From Streptomyces sp. TSRI0107 (GTDB lineage: Bacteria; Actinomycetota; Actinomycetes; Streptomycetales; Streptomycetaceae), in assembly GCF_001905845.1 (NCBI RefSeq), contig NZ_LIVZ01000003.1, positions 1 through 64,000 on the forward strand: a stretch of 64,000 nt of DNA. Direction: 5' to 3'. The translations under genes and the position numbers were made by a program. Each line of letters begins with the position of its first letter. The stretch's first letter is position 1. The notes under the pieces were generated by a model, which searched no databases, was not told where the DNA came from, and saw only the letters and a list, made by a program, of their open reading frames with translations. This document shows positions 9,231 through 17,981 of this stretch, piece after piece.

Positions 9231-11252
9231 ATGGACATGCGTAGGGCGGCCGCGTGGTTCTGGGCGTTCGTGTGCGTAGCGATCATCGGGGTCGTCGCAG
9301 CGTGGGGTGCGCCGGGTCTTGAACGGGGTGATGTCGACCCACTAAGCGCGGTAATCGCCTTGGCGGGACTCGCGGTAGCGGTCTGGTCAGGGTGGATGTC
9401 CTTTCGGGGACTGCGCCACCAGGAGAGCGACGCGGTGGCGATGGCCAGCCAATTGGCACGGGCGGTGCTGCGAGCGGAGACCGGCGCGCGGGTGCAGTTG
9501 CTCGGCGGGGACGGCCTAGTGATCGACGTGCCGTTCGTCTTCCGCCCGGGTGCGGCCCGCAACGCCGCCGGTGCCGCCGTGGAGGGGCGATTGAGCGAAG
9601 TGGTGAGTTACTACCGTCGGCTGCGGCCAGGGCGGTTGGTGATCACCGGGGCGCCAGGGTCCGGTAAGACTGTGCTCGCCCTCGAACTCCTCCTGGCACT
9701 GCTGGAGGAGCGCCAGCCGGAGGACCCGGTCCCGGTGCGAATGCCACTCGCTTCCTGGGACACACTGCCTGTTCTCGACCCCGGTACCGGGACGAGCACA
9801 GGTGGGGAGGCCGCGCTTGGCCCGGACGAAGCGGTGCAGGTGGTTCGGGCTTGGGTGTGCCGGCATCTGGTGCGCACCTACCGGATGCGTCCGGCTGCCG
9901 CCGCGGCGCTGATGGACGCGGGGCTCATCCTCCCGGTGCTGGACGGGCTGGACGAAATGGATGCTGGGGACATGCCGGGATACGGCTCGCGGGCCCGGCA
10001 GGCGCTGGACGTGCTCAATGTCTTCCAGCATGGCCGGGCGAAGGCAGGCCTGGTGCTGACCTGCCGCAGCGGGGAGTATCAGGCGCTGGAAGCCTTGGAC
10101 GTATGGGCCCAGGACGCCGCGCGGGTGGAAATCGGCCAGGTCACCCCAACCCAGGCCGGCGTGTTCATCCAGGGACGGGTGGGCAACACGCCACGCTGGC
10201 TGGAAGTTCTGGACGTCCTCGACCAGGCCCCGTCCTCGCCGCTGGCACAGGCTCTGACCACCCCATGGCGGCTGACCGTGGCCGTTACCGTCTACGAGCA
10301 GCGCCATTACACGGGCGCGTACCTGCACTCGCCGCAGGCTCTGCTCGATCCGTCACTGGCCACCGACCGCGCGGTCCGCGACCATCTGCTCGGGCTTTAC
10401 CTCCAGGACGCCACCGCCCGGCACCGCACCCCACGTGGTGGCGTCTACGCTCCCGCCCAGGTCCGGGCCTGGCTGGGAGTGCTGGCTGCGTATCTGAACA
10501 CCAATGCCGTCACCGGGCGCACGGTGGCCAGCCGGACGCTGTCCAGCATGGATCTGGTCCTGCACGAACTGTGGCCTTTGGCAGGCAGCCGCCGCCCCCG
10601 TATCACTTACTTCGCCTTCCTTGCGGCACTGTTCCTTACGACCACGACCCTGTTCTTGTGGACCCTTGGCGCCGAGCTCGCCGGCAGCAACACCTTCGAC
10701 GCGGCCCTCACTGCCGCCGTCATCGTCGCTGTGGCCTTCTGGTTGGCTGACAGCAGGTTGCTGCGAGAATGGCGAGAGACCCCTTGGTTCGTCCCCGCGG
10801 CGCTGGCCCCCGCGTGGCGGACCTCTCGACAGCCTGGATCGACACTCGCCCCGTTCAGCTCGCTCGGGGCGTTCGAGGCCGTGCTCGCTGTCATGTTCAG
10901 CGATAGGGATCCCCGTGCGCTCGTGCGTGCCGACATCGTCCCGGCGGTTCTGCTTGGGCTGGTGTTCGGGGCAGTGACCGGTCTGTCGTTCGGGCTGCAG
11001 TGGGGGCACAGAACAGTGCTTGGATTCGCGATCGGGCTCACAGTCGGGGCGGTCACCCTCGGAGATGCGGGCGCTCGCTATGTCGCCCTGCTGCTGTGCA
11101 CGCGCCGCGGCCCCCAGGCACTGCCCTGGCGCCTGGACCGATTCCTCCGATGGGCCACCGATGCTGGCCTGGTAAGGCGCGCCGGCATCGCCTACCAGTT
11201 CCGCCACCGCGAACTCCAGGACTGGCTCGCCGACCCCGCCAACCACCCCTGA
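9231..11252 (+). CDS. Membrane-associated NACHT-domain NTPase
   Basis: A 673-aa STAND-type NTPase. Two N-terminal transmembrane helices (about 9-26 and 38-54) precede the NACHT domain. Walker A is GAPGSGKT at 140-147 and Walker B with the extended NACHT acidic block is LPVLDGLDEMD at 234-244. The C-terminal third contains further hydrophobic helices (roughly 460-510 and 570-620), followed by a basic tail with YQFRHRELQDWLAD. Actinomycete NACHT proteins of this type are common and are associated with signalling or phage defence, but this one is not assigned. Start could be ATG 9231 or 9237. Confidence 0.85.
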   Translation: MDMRRAAAWFWAFVCVAIIGVVAAWGAPGLERGDVDPLSAVIALAGLAVAVWSGWMSFRGLRHQESDAVAMASQLARAVLRAETGARVQLLGGDGLVIDVPFVFRPGAARNAAGAAVEGRLSEVVSYYRRLRPGRLVITGAPGSGKTVLALELLLALLEERQPEDPVPVRMPLASWDTLPVLDPGTGTSTGGEAALGPDEAVQVVRAWVCRHLVRTYRMRPAAAAALMDAGLILPVLDGLDEMDAGDMPGYGSRARQALDVLNVFQHGRAKAGLVLTCRSGEYQALEALDVWAQDAARVEIGQVTPTQAGVFIQGRVGNTPRWLEVLDVLDQAPSSPLAQALTTPWRLTVAVTVYEQRHYTGAYLHSPQALLDPSLATDRAVRDHLLGLYLQDATARHRTPRGGVYAPAQVRAWLGVLAAYLNTNAVTGRTVASRTLSSMDLVLHELWPLAGSRRPRITYFAFLAALFLTTTTLFLWTLGAELAGSNTFDAALTAAVIVAVAFWLADSRLLREWRETPWFVPAALAPAWRTSRQPGSTLAPFSSLGAFEAVLAVMFSDRDPRALVRADIVPAVLLGLVFGAVTGLSFGLQWGHRTVLGFAIGLTVGAVTLGDAGARYVALLLCTRRGPQALPWRLDRFLRWATDAGLVRRAGIAYQFRHRELQDWLADPANHP

Positions 11253-11366
11253 CGGTCTCCGCGGCCCCGGCGTTATCCGCCGGCTGGCCATGCACGGAGG
11301 TGGCCCACCAGGATTCGGCCGCCCTACCGCCGACTACATCCAGCCGCTGCCGTACGACGGCGCGAG

Positions 11367-11411
11367 CGCATCGCATCGCATCGCATCGCAGCGCAGCGCA
11401 GCGCAGCGCAG
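11367..11411. repeat. Pentanucleotide microsatellite
   Basis: Four copies of CGCAT are followed directly by five copies of CGCAG, 45 bp without interruption. It lies between the NACHT gene and an IS110 relic and is in no supported gene. Such arrays vary by slippage. Confidence 0.9.
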
Positions 11412-11504
11412 CGTCGCCTGACGGAACAGGGCCTCGCCTCGGTCTTCGACAGGCAGGGCCCTCATCAACGTCCGTGCCTCCGGGCTGCGGATCGTCCCCG
11501 TTTG

Positions 11505-11692
11505 CCTGTATGTCGCCAAGCCATCGGGAGGGCATCGCGGGCCTACTACGACAGGGAGATCGCCCAGGGAAAGCACCACACCCAGGCTCTGCTCTGGCGC
11601 CAGACGCCGGGCCGACGTCCTCTTCGCGATGCTCCGCGACGGAACCTTCCACGAACCGCAGCCCGTTCGGGCTGTCACTCCGCAGACCTAGG
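11505..11692 (+). pseudogene. IS110-family transposase C-terminal remnant
   Basis: The sequence encodes AYYDREIAQGKHHTQALL, then in another frame RADVLFAMLRDGTFHEPQP and a TAG stop at about 11692. These are the last ~60 residues of IS110-type transposases, where AYYDRK..GK.HNQALICLARRR.DVL.AMLRDGT is conserved. A frameshift lies between the pieces and the catalytic parts are gone. Confidence 0.7.
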
Positions 11693-11873
11693 CCCTGTCG
11701 TTTGGATCATCCCGGCGTCGCGGGGTCTGGCACGCCCATCTGCCGCGTTGTCGTCAGTCGCCGACGCGCCGCGTCGACTCCCTCCTCCGCCTTGCAGCTG
11801 CACGCACCAGACCCCGCTCGACTCGGCCAGGACGCACCGTCCCTCACAGCCGGGCTGCTCCAAACGACAGAGC

Positions 11874-12335
11874 CTAGACCATGGTCAGGAGATGATCCGT
11901 CGGTTCGTAGTCGATCTTCCAGTCGGCACAGACCCCGCAGAACCCATCCTTGACGCACCGCAGGCCCACGGTCACCCAGCGGACGGATCCGCCGCGGCCG
12001 AGCGAGAACGCGACCGCGGCCTCGAACTCCTCGCTCCCGCACGGGCAGCCGGCCGCACCAGGCTCGTCGTCCTCCCAGGACTCCTCGTTCCGGTACTCCT
12101 CGCTGTCCGCGAACGCACGGCTGCCGCAGCCCGAGCACCTTCGTTCCGCGCCGGACGCGTTGGCAAGCACGAAGAACACCCGACCGCCGCACCGCTCGCA
12201 GACGGAAGGAGCGATCTTCACCGGGCGGCCGTCGACCGCCTCCCGCAGGAACACCGCGAGCTCGCCGGGGACACCCTCAGCAACCTGATCATCAGCATGC
12301 ACGGACACATCGTTCCAGACGCCCCGGCCCCACAC
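11874..12335 (-). CDS. Cysteine-rich zinc-ribbon-like protein, unknown function
   Basis: A protein of up to 153 aa that I do not recognise. It has Cys pairs spaced as metal ligands (CERCG, CSGCG, CPCG and CGVC) and an acidic middle. The Cys spacing suggests one or two zinc ribbons, so nucleic-acid or protein binding is plausible but inferred. The start is uncertain: GTG 12335 is the longest, but a GTG at 12308 would remove a stretch with no sign of conservation. Confidence 0.55.
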   Translation of the reverse strand: MWGRGVWNDVSVHADDQVAEGVPGELAVFLREAVDGRPVKIAPSVCERCGGRVFFVLANASGAERRCSGCGSRAFADSEEYRNEESWEDDEPGAAGCPCGSEEFEAAVAFSLGRGGSVRWVTVGLRCVKDGFCGVCADWKIDYEPTDHLLTMV

Positions 12336-12459
12336 CCGGCCAACTTGACCAAGGACATCAGGCCCCCCGCTCGCGCGCGGACGTGATCGACCGCACGCGG
12401 TCTCCCGCGGCGAGCGACGCGTACAGTGTGCACGGGCGCGGTGAGATCATGAGGAGTCT

Positions 12460-13035
12460 GTGTTGACCGCGGTCAGCCTTGAGCACGCCACCGTCCCCGC
12501 CGACAACGGCGAGGTGACGCTCCTGATAGCCCGTCGGGTGGAGCCCGGCCACGAAGCCGCCTTCGAGCGGTGGGCGAAGGGCATCCTCGAAACCGCGGCA
12601 ACGTTTCCCGGCCACCTCGGGTACGGGCTCTTCCGCTCCTCCGGCGGCGACGCGCCCTGGTTCCTCGTCCACCGTTTCCGGGACACGGAGGCCTGCCGGA
12701 CCTGGCAGGAGTCGCCCGAGCGCGCGGCATGGTTCGCCGACTGCGACGGACATCATCACACCGAGATCGCCCGACGGACACTGACCGGCATGGAGACCTG
12801 GTTCGCCAAGCCGGGCTCCACCCGGCCCGCACCGCCCCGGTGGAAGATGGCGATCAGCGCGACCCTGGCGATCTACCCCATCTCCGTCCTCGGCGGCCTC
12901 TTCCTCACGCCTCACCTCACCGCACTCCCCGTCCTGCTCAGCAGCGCGGTCGTGGCCTGCGTCTTCAACGTCCTCATGACGTACGTCTCGATGCCGGCCG
13001 TGAGCAGACTCCTGCGCGGCTGGCTCACCTCGTAG
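12460..13035 (+). CDS. ABM-domain (antibiotic biosynthesis monooxygenase-like) membrane protein
   Basis: About 191 aa. Residues 15-115 form an ABM-type ferredoxin-like domain (VTLLIARRVEPGHEAAFERW, then FPGHLGYGLFRS and WFLVHRFRD). The rest holds two transmembrane helices, about 128-148 and 151-171. This ABM plus two-helix form is a known actinomycete family without a set role; it need not be a monooxygenase. GAGGAG stands just before GTG 12460 and TTG 12463, so either may start it. Confidence 0.82.
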   Translation: MLTAVSLEHATVPADNGEVTLLIARRVEPGHEAAFERWAKGILETAATFPGHLGYGLFRSSGGDAPWFLVHRFRDTEACRTWQESPERAAWFADCDGHHHTEIARRTLTGMETWFAKPGSTRPAPPRWKMAISATLAIYPISVLGGLFLTPHLTALPVLLSSAVVACVFNVLMTYVSMPAVSRLLRGWLTS

Positions 13036-13063
13036 TGCCGGCGGCTCATGCCGTCACCGGCAC
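13035..13063. terminator. Stem-loop between convergent genes
   Basis: GTGCCGG and CCGGCAC can pair as a 7-bp stem around a 15-base loop. The site lies exactly between the convergent stop codons at 13035 and 13072, so a bidirectional terminator is likely. No T-tract follows, as is common in Streptomyces. Confidence 0.5.
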
Positions 13064-13071
13064 ATCGCACG

Positions 13072-14166
13072 TCACGCCTCATCGGGGCGTGAATGATCCG
13101 CCAGGCTCAGCAGCAGGTGTGCGGACTCCGGGTGGTAGATGTCCGAGTGCGCGCCGGAGCGGTTCAGCCGGTTGTGCCGGTAACGCCAGCTCGCGTCGAT
13201 GTTGACGAAGACGTGGTCCAGCGATGTACGTGGGTACGGGGTGTCCGCCCGGAGCAGTGCGGTGCGCCACACGTCATTGGGCGCGAGTGTGTCCGCCGCG
13301 GCGGACAGGCGCATGCCGGAATGGCCGATCCCCGGTGCCTTCTCCCCGATCAGGTGCCACAGGCCGGCCGCTCTGTCGTAGCGCGAGTAGGTGAAGACCA
13401 GGGGACCTCCGACCGGTGGCATGTGTCCGCGTGGGCCCGGCCGCAGGTACTTGAACAGGGAGTCGAAGGCGGTGACGGGTGCCGCCATCTGGAAGACCGT
13501 CAGGGAGTCGACGGTGAACGGGCGGGACGGGTGGGTGGGGACGCGCCAGCCGAGGGTGCCTCCCCTGCCCGCCTCAGCGGCCCAGGTCACCGCCTCGCAC
13601 AGGAGACGGCCTCCGAAGGAGTGCCCGACCAGGTGCAGGTACTGGCCGTTGCGGGTGCGCAGGGTGTCCGCCGTGGGGTCTCCGCGTTCGGAGTGGAGGT
13701 AGCCCAGCAGATGGCCGATGACATGCGGGGCGTATCCCTTGCCCCGGGCGCCCATGGCGTGTGCCTGCTCCCGGATCGTCTCGTATCCGGCGAAGGAGAG
13801 GCGGGAGGAAGAGGGCCAGCACACTACGACGACCCACGGCGCGTACCGCCGGTCGAGCCTCGGATAGAGCGGGGCCCGGCCGGCCCTCTGCCGCTCCATC
13901 AGGCCCATGAGCCGGAGCGCGCTGCTGATCGCTGCCGTACCGCTGGTCCGCCAGCCGTGCACGTACACGATGATGTCGGTCGCCCAGGGCGGCGGAGTCA
14001 GCCGGTCCGCGAGGTGCCGGCTCAGCCGGTCCGCGCGTACGGGTTCGCCCGACGGATTCAACAACCAGCCGTCCGCGTCCAACTGGACCACCGCCAGGGA
14101 GCCTGGTGGCCCTGCGAAGCGCTGGGACGCCGGGCGTCGGGCTCGCCACCGCTGGTGTCCTTTCAC
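13072..14166 (-). CDS. Alpha/beta hydrolase (lipase-like), third gene of the CHAT operon
   Basis: A 364-aa protein with an alpha/beta-hydrolase fold. The oxyanion loop VYVHGWRTSG is near residue 68 and the nucleophile elbow GHSFGG places Ser183. Candidate acid and histidine lie in FTYSRYDRAAG and SLDHVFVNID. The GTG at 14166 overlaps the stop of the CHAT gene (GTGA), so translation is coupled. The operon context (pseudokinase, CHAT protease) suggests an effector or processing enzyme, but the substrate is unknown. Confidence 0.8.
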   Translation of the reverse strand: MKGHQRWRARRPASQRFAGPPGSLAVVQLDADGWLLNPSGEPVRADRLSRHLADRLTPPPWATDIIVYVHGWRTSGTAAISSALRLMGLMERQRAGRAPLYPRLDRRYAPWVVVVCWPSSSRLSFAGYETIREQAHAMGARGKGYAPHVIGHLLGYLHSERGDPTADTLRTRNGQYLHLVGHSFGGRLLCEAVTWAAEAGRGGTLGWRVPTHPSRPFTVDSLTVFQMAAPVTAFDSLFKYLRPGPRGHMPPVGGPLVFTYSRYDRAAGLWHLIGEKAPGIGHSGMRLSAAADTLAPNDVWRTALLRADTPYPRTSLDHVFVNIDASWRYRHNRLNRSGAHSDIYHPESAHLLLSLADHSRPDEA

Positions 14167-15461
14167 CGGGCATCGGCACCTTTGCGGGCGACGGGAGCGA
14201 GACGGCTGTCGAGCCCGCAGAACAGGCTGTACGCCAGCGGCAGGGGGTTGCGGTGATTCTTGGTGAACCAGCGCACGGTCTTCAGGAGCGCCGCGCCCGC
14301 GGTCTTGCCCCCGCAGATGTAGCGGGTCAGGAACCGGAGGGCGAACTCGGCTCCCACCACCCGGGGCATGGCGATCTGTGGGGCCAGTACGCCCAGCGCG
14401 CCGTGCTTGATGAAGGTGCCCGCGAGATCCGCGAAGCCGACGGTCGCGGGTGCACCGGCGAAACAGACGTTCAACAGGACCAGGGGATGGAAGAAGATCA
14501 CCTCTGCGTCCTCGGCGTTGGCCTCGGTGTGCGGAGCGCGGTACTGGTCGAGCATGGTGGCGTTGAACTTGGGCGCGTCCGACAGCGACAGACTCAGCCA
14601 CGTCCGGTCGCCTTGCGCGGTGTACTGCCCGTGGCAGAAGAAGTACATGATGTCTTCGTCGAGGTCCTGCAGGGCCAGGTCCTCAAGCAGCTCGCTGCGA
14701 TACCACCGTTCCGTCAGATCCGTGCGCTCGTCGAGCAGTGCCTGTACCTCCGCCGCCCCGGCCACGGACATCAGGTCCTCGTCGGCGTTGAGGCTGCTGA
14801 CGGGCTCGGTCCGCTGGGAGACGTACCAGTAGTCCGTGAGGTAGGACTTCTTCGCCGTCTCGATCTGGTGCCGCCAGCCGAGGAAGAGGCTGAACGGGTC
14901 GGCGGTCAGACGTCCTCCCGCCAGCGCGCGGCCGGTGTCCAAGGCCAGCATCGGCCACGGTATGTCCAGGTCGGAGTCGAAGCGGATGCGCAGGTCCTGT
15001 CGTTCCAGCACTCCCAGCAGATGTCTCCGCAGGCGGACCAGCTCCGGGTCGCTGCCGGCGAGCAGCTGCTTCAGCAGATGTGCGCCGGCTCTGGCGAGGT
15101 CCGTGACCTGGGCCAGCAGCTCGGCCCGCGGACGCCGGCTCAGGTCGGTGAGGTTGGTGTGGGGCGCCACCTCCAGGGGCCGGTGCTCACGGCCGACAGG
15201 CTGGTACTCGACGAACTCCTGCCATCGCGACAGGAGCTGAGCGGCGAGCCCCGCGATGTCCTCGACCTTCGCGCTCAGTTCGGCCTCGTAGGAGTGGGTG
15301 CGGGGTTGAGCGAGGATCCTGGAGTCGTCGCTCCACATCATGATGGTGGCGTTGACCGCGCCGTGCGGTCGGCGGATCGTCACGGTCAGCTGCCTGGGAC
15401 CGCAGACGGGCGGTGCGGGGAGCAGCCGGTAGCCGCGGCTGGGGTCCTGTGCTGCGGTCAT
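14163..15461 (-). CDS. CHAT-domain (caspase-like) cysteine protease
   Basis: A 432-aa protein. The C-terminal half shows the CHAT dyad: His277 in YFFCHGQ and Cys333 in LLNVCFAG, with the downstream GFADLAGTFIKHGALGVLAP strand-helix typical of the family. The N-terminal ~200 residues are unassigned and may be a sensor or regulatory part. ATG 15461 is preferred because AAGGT precedes it; an in-frame ATG at 15512 would overlap the upstream gene. CHAT proteases are regulated peptidases used in bacterial immunity and signalling. It sits between a pseudokinase and a hydrolase. Confidence 0.85.
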   Translation of the reverse strand: MTAAQDPSRGYRLLPAPPVCGPRQLTVTIRRPHGAVNATIMMWSDDSRILAQPRTHSYEAELSAKVEDIAGLAAQLLSRWQEFVEYQPVGREHRPLEVAPHTNLTDLSRRPRAELLAQVTDLARAGAHLLKQLLAGSDPELVRLRRHLLGVLERQDLRIRFDSDLDIPWPMLALDTGRALAGGRLTADPFSLFLGWRHQIETAKKSYLTDYWYVSQRTEPVSSLNADEDLMSVAGAAEVQALLDERTDLTERWYRSELLEDLALQDLDEDIMYFFCHGQYTAQGDRTWLSLSLSDAPKFNATMLDQYRAPHTEANAEDAEVIFFHPLVLLNVCFAGAPATVGFADLAGTFIKHGALGVLAPQIAMPRVVGAEFALRFLTRYICGGKTAGAALLKTVRWFTKNHRNPLPLAYSLFCGLDSRLAPVARKGADAR

Positions 15462-15483
15462 GTCGACCTTGTAGTTCAACGGT

Positions 15484-17151
15484 TCAGCGCTCCGGTTTGC
15501 CGCGCCGGGCATGGGAGAGTCGGGCGGGTGCTGCCCCGGCGTTCACCGTGGCGTCGAGTTCCTGGAGGACCACGCCGTAGGCGCGGTGGTAGACCGTGAT
15601 GCGCAACTGGTGACGGCCGGGCTCGTGAGCCGTGAAGGTGAAGGCGGCCGGCTGGTCGCGGGGGGTCTGCGGCCGGTAGATCACGCATTGCGGGCGGACC
15701 GTCGCCCCGGTGGAGCGGGGCGAGACCACCAGCATGAGCTCGTCGGCGGGCCTCGCGTCACGGGTGGTGGACGGATGCCACGGGTGACCGGCCGGTACGT
15801 CGAGGGTGAACTCCATGGGCGTCGGCACACCGACTCCGACCGGGGTCTGCCGGATGGTCAGACTGGGTTCGCACGGTGGCAGCCGGGCCACGGCGTCACG
15901 GGTCCCTGTCCCCCGGCTGTGTCGCCGCCGGGGCCTCGGCCGTGGTTCGGAAGGCGGCGGAGCCGGCGGGACCACTGCCGGCTCGGGGTCCGCCTTCACT
16001 TTCAGTCGCAGGTAGGCCCACAGGTGCAGAGTCACGCGGGCCCCCACGACGACCGACCCGGAGGCCGCTCCGAACACCGCGGCCGACGCGACGAAGGTCA
16101 GCGCGTCCGGAGTCGACCCCTTGTTCGCCAGGTGCAGTCCCAGCGCGGTGACGACCGCGCCCGTCAGGAAGCTCGCCACGACACGGCTGGTGATCGTCGC
16201 GAATATCTGCAACGAGACCGCGCGCAGCCGCTGGATGACGGTGCGGCGCGGCCGGTTGGCGACCGCCCAGTGTCCGGCGGCCAACGGTTCGTGCTGCTGG
16301 GCGAGCCGCCGCAGGGAGACCAGGGACGGCCCCACCGAGGTCCGCACCCCCGGACGCGGCGACAGCAGCTGCTCCAGCAACCGGCTGAGTTCCAGCTCGC
16401 CACCGACCTTGGGCGGTCGGGCGTCGTACAGCTTCCTGGTCCAGTGGGCCTTGCGGATCAGGGCACGGGTGGGGCTGCGGCCGGACACTGCCTCGTACAG
16501 CGTCATACCCATGGCCCACAGATCACCCGAACGGGTGGGGGGCGGTGGGCAGTCGGCTTTCCGGTTCGCCCACTCCGGCGGCGTGTACGGCGATTTCGGC
16601 CGCCAAGGCCGTACCCACGGCCCTGTGGCGTCGTTCGGAGCGGGCTCCAGTCCATAGCCCGCGAGGGCAACCGTACGATCGGCCCGTAAGAAGATGTTGC
16701 GGGGCTCCACTTGGCCGTGGACGGCTCCCGCCTCATGTAATTCCCGGAGTGCCGAGGCCACCTCGGCGCCGAGATGACTCACCTCGGCCGCTCCGAGGTG
16801 CCCCCGCTGCCGCATCAGGTGGTGCAGCGTGAAGGGCTGGACAGGGTCCATGACGATCCACAGCGAGCCCTCCTCTTCGAAGAGTTCGTGGACGGCGAGC
16901 AGATGACTGCGGTCCTCGGCCGCGACCGGACGCACCTGTTTGGCGAGGTCGCCCGGGAGCGCGACGACGTCCTTGCCGTGTTCTCTGCGCTTTCGCGCCG
17001 TCCGTGTGCCCCGCGGGCGCAACTGCTGGATGAAGACCTCTTCGCGCTCCTGCTCGTCGAACGCTGACCAATAGGTCAAGCCGTCGTGCTCTTCCCACGA
17101 CTCGTTCAACCAGTACCGGTCGCGGAGCACATCCGGATCGCCGCCAGTCAT
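15484..17151 (-). CDS. Membrane-anchored protein pseudokinase
   Basis: A 555-aa protein. Residues ~12-290 keep the fold of a bacterial Ser/Thr kinase (LWAMGMTLYEAVSGRSP is the C-lobe helix), but the catalytic loop reads HGQVEPRN at 145-152 where HRDLKPxN is expected, and the DFG site reads AGYG. The catalytic Asp, the Lys and the metal-binding Asp are therefore missing. Two transmembrane helices follow (about 317-340 and 352-372), then a proline/arginine linker and a beta-rich C-terminal domain. GGGGGGAG precedes ATG 17151. It is the first gene of the operon with CHAT and hydrolase; probably a receptor or scaffold. Confidence 0.85.
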   Translation of the reverse strand: MTGGDPDVLRDRYWLNESWEEHDGLTYWSAFDEQEREEVFIQQLRPRGTRTARKRREHGKDVVALPGDLAKQVRPVAAEDRSHLLAVHELFEEEGSLWIVMDPVQPFTLHHLMRQRGHLGAAEVSHLGAEVASALRELHEAGAVHGQVEPRNIFLRADRTVALAGYGLEPAPNDATGPWVRPWRPKSPYTPPEWANRKADCPPPPTRSGDLWAMGMTLYEAVSGRSPTRALIRKAHWTRKLYDARPPKVGGELELSRLLEQLLSPRPGVRTSVGPSLVSLRRLAQQHEPLAAGHWAVANRPRRTVIQRLRAVSLQIFATITSRVVASFLTGAVVTALGLHLANKGSTPDALTFVASAAVFGAASGSVVVGARVTLHLWAYLRLKVKADPEPAVVPPAPPPSEPRPRPRRRHSRGTGTRDAVARLPPCEPSLTIRQTPVGVGVPTPMEFTLDVPAGHPWHPSTTRDARPADELMLVVSPRSTGATVRPQCVIYRPQTPRDQPAAFTFTAHEPGRHQLRITVYHRAYGVVLQELDATVNAGAAPARLSHARRGKPER

Positions 17152-17723
17152 GCACTCCCCCCCTGGTTGCGCGAGCCGCGGAAGCGCGCCGCGCAGATGA
17201 GGAAAGCGTAGTGGGCGAAGCCGGGTGGCGGGACCGCGTCCGGGTTGTCGATCACAGCGGGCCAGTGGGGTGTCAGCCCGCTGGTGGCCTCGGCCGCGGA
17301 CGTTCGGAGCCGGTGGGAGCCAATGAATCCGGCGCCCGGAGCAAGAAAGCGGAATAGGGCGCACCGCACCCGATGCTCGCCGTGGACGGCCGCCTGGAAA
17401 GAGGGCTGACCGCCGCCTTTTCCGGAGGGATCCCCTCCCCTTCATGGAATCCCGCAGACTCGTCCGACAACGAATAGCGCACCGCAAGGTACGCGCCAGC
17501 GGCGCATCTCGGCCAAATCTGCGTCGGAGACGACGGAAAGCTCATCTCCGGGCCGACGCAGTCATATAGTCGGACCGCAAAAAGCGATCGATAAAGACGG
17601 GTCAAGGCGGCGCTTGCGCCGCCTTTCCGTCGTGCAAAGCATTACCGACGGACCGCAAGGACCCGTTTCGCACGGCCCATTCCACGCACTTTCGGTTTCG
17701 CTTTCTCGCACGGAGGAGCTCCC
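17152..17723. other. Divergent intergenic region upstream of the thiopeptide cluster
   Basis: No gene is supported. The region holds the promoter of the minus-strand pseudokinase operon and, further right, that of the lazA genes. TATAGT at 17565-17570 could be a -10 element for lazA, but no good -35 is seen. A strong hairpin lies at 17604-17626. Confidence 0.5.
17604..17626 (+). promoter_or_regulatory. Hairpin in the lazA leader
   Basis: AAGGCGGCG and CGCCGCCTT pair perfectly around a CTTG tetraloop and are followed by TTCC. It lies about 100 bases before the first precursor start, so it could be an attenuator, a leader-stabilising stem, or the end of an upstream transcript. Confidence 0.5.
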
Positions 17724-17921
17724 ATGTCCGACCTCGCGCGCACCGCACTGGACCTCCAGGACCTCGACCTGGACCTCAGCGACCTCACCGTCACGGCCAT
17801 GCGCGACACCGCCGCGCTGCCCGAGGGCGGGGCGTCCTGGGGATCGTGTTCCTGCCAGGGCTCGTCGTCCTGCGCCCAGCCCCAGCCCCAGCTGGAGACC
17901 GGCGTCGTCGACGCCGGCTGA
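17724..17921 (+). CDS. lazA: Thiopeptide precursor 1 (lactazole-type)
   Basis: A 65-aa precursor with an acidic Leu/Asp-rich leader (LDLQDLDLDLSDLTVTAMRD) ending in LPEGGA. The core begins SWGSCSCQGSSSCAQPQ and continues to PQLETGVVDAG. The lactazole core is SWGSCSCQASSSCAQPQDM, so the first 17 residues differ only by Ala to Gly at position 9, while the C-terminal tail is longer. By analogy Ser1 and Ser12 form the pyridine and Cys5, Cys7 and Cys13 become thiazoles. GGAGGAGCT gives a strong ribosome binding site. First gene of the cluster, 60 bases ahead of a second precursor. Confidence 0.96.
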   Translation: MSDLARTALDLQDLDLDLSDLTVTAMRDTAALPEGGASWGSCSCQGSSSCAQPQPQLETGVVDAG

Positions 17922-17981
17922 TCCGCACCCCACCCACACCACCGCGACATACCGGACCGCAACGCCAGAAGGGAGAAGCCG

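Noticed and set aside
11367..11411. Candidate origin iterons or attachment site
   Set aside because: 5-bp simple repeats with no replication or integrase gene nearby; better explained as a microsatellite.
13072..14601. Hydrolase starting far upstream at 14601
   Set aside because: The first ~145 residues overlap the CHAT gene in another frame and show no homology; GTG 14166 fits the overlap with the CHAT stop.
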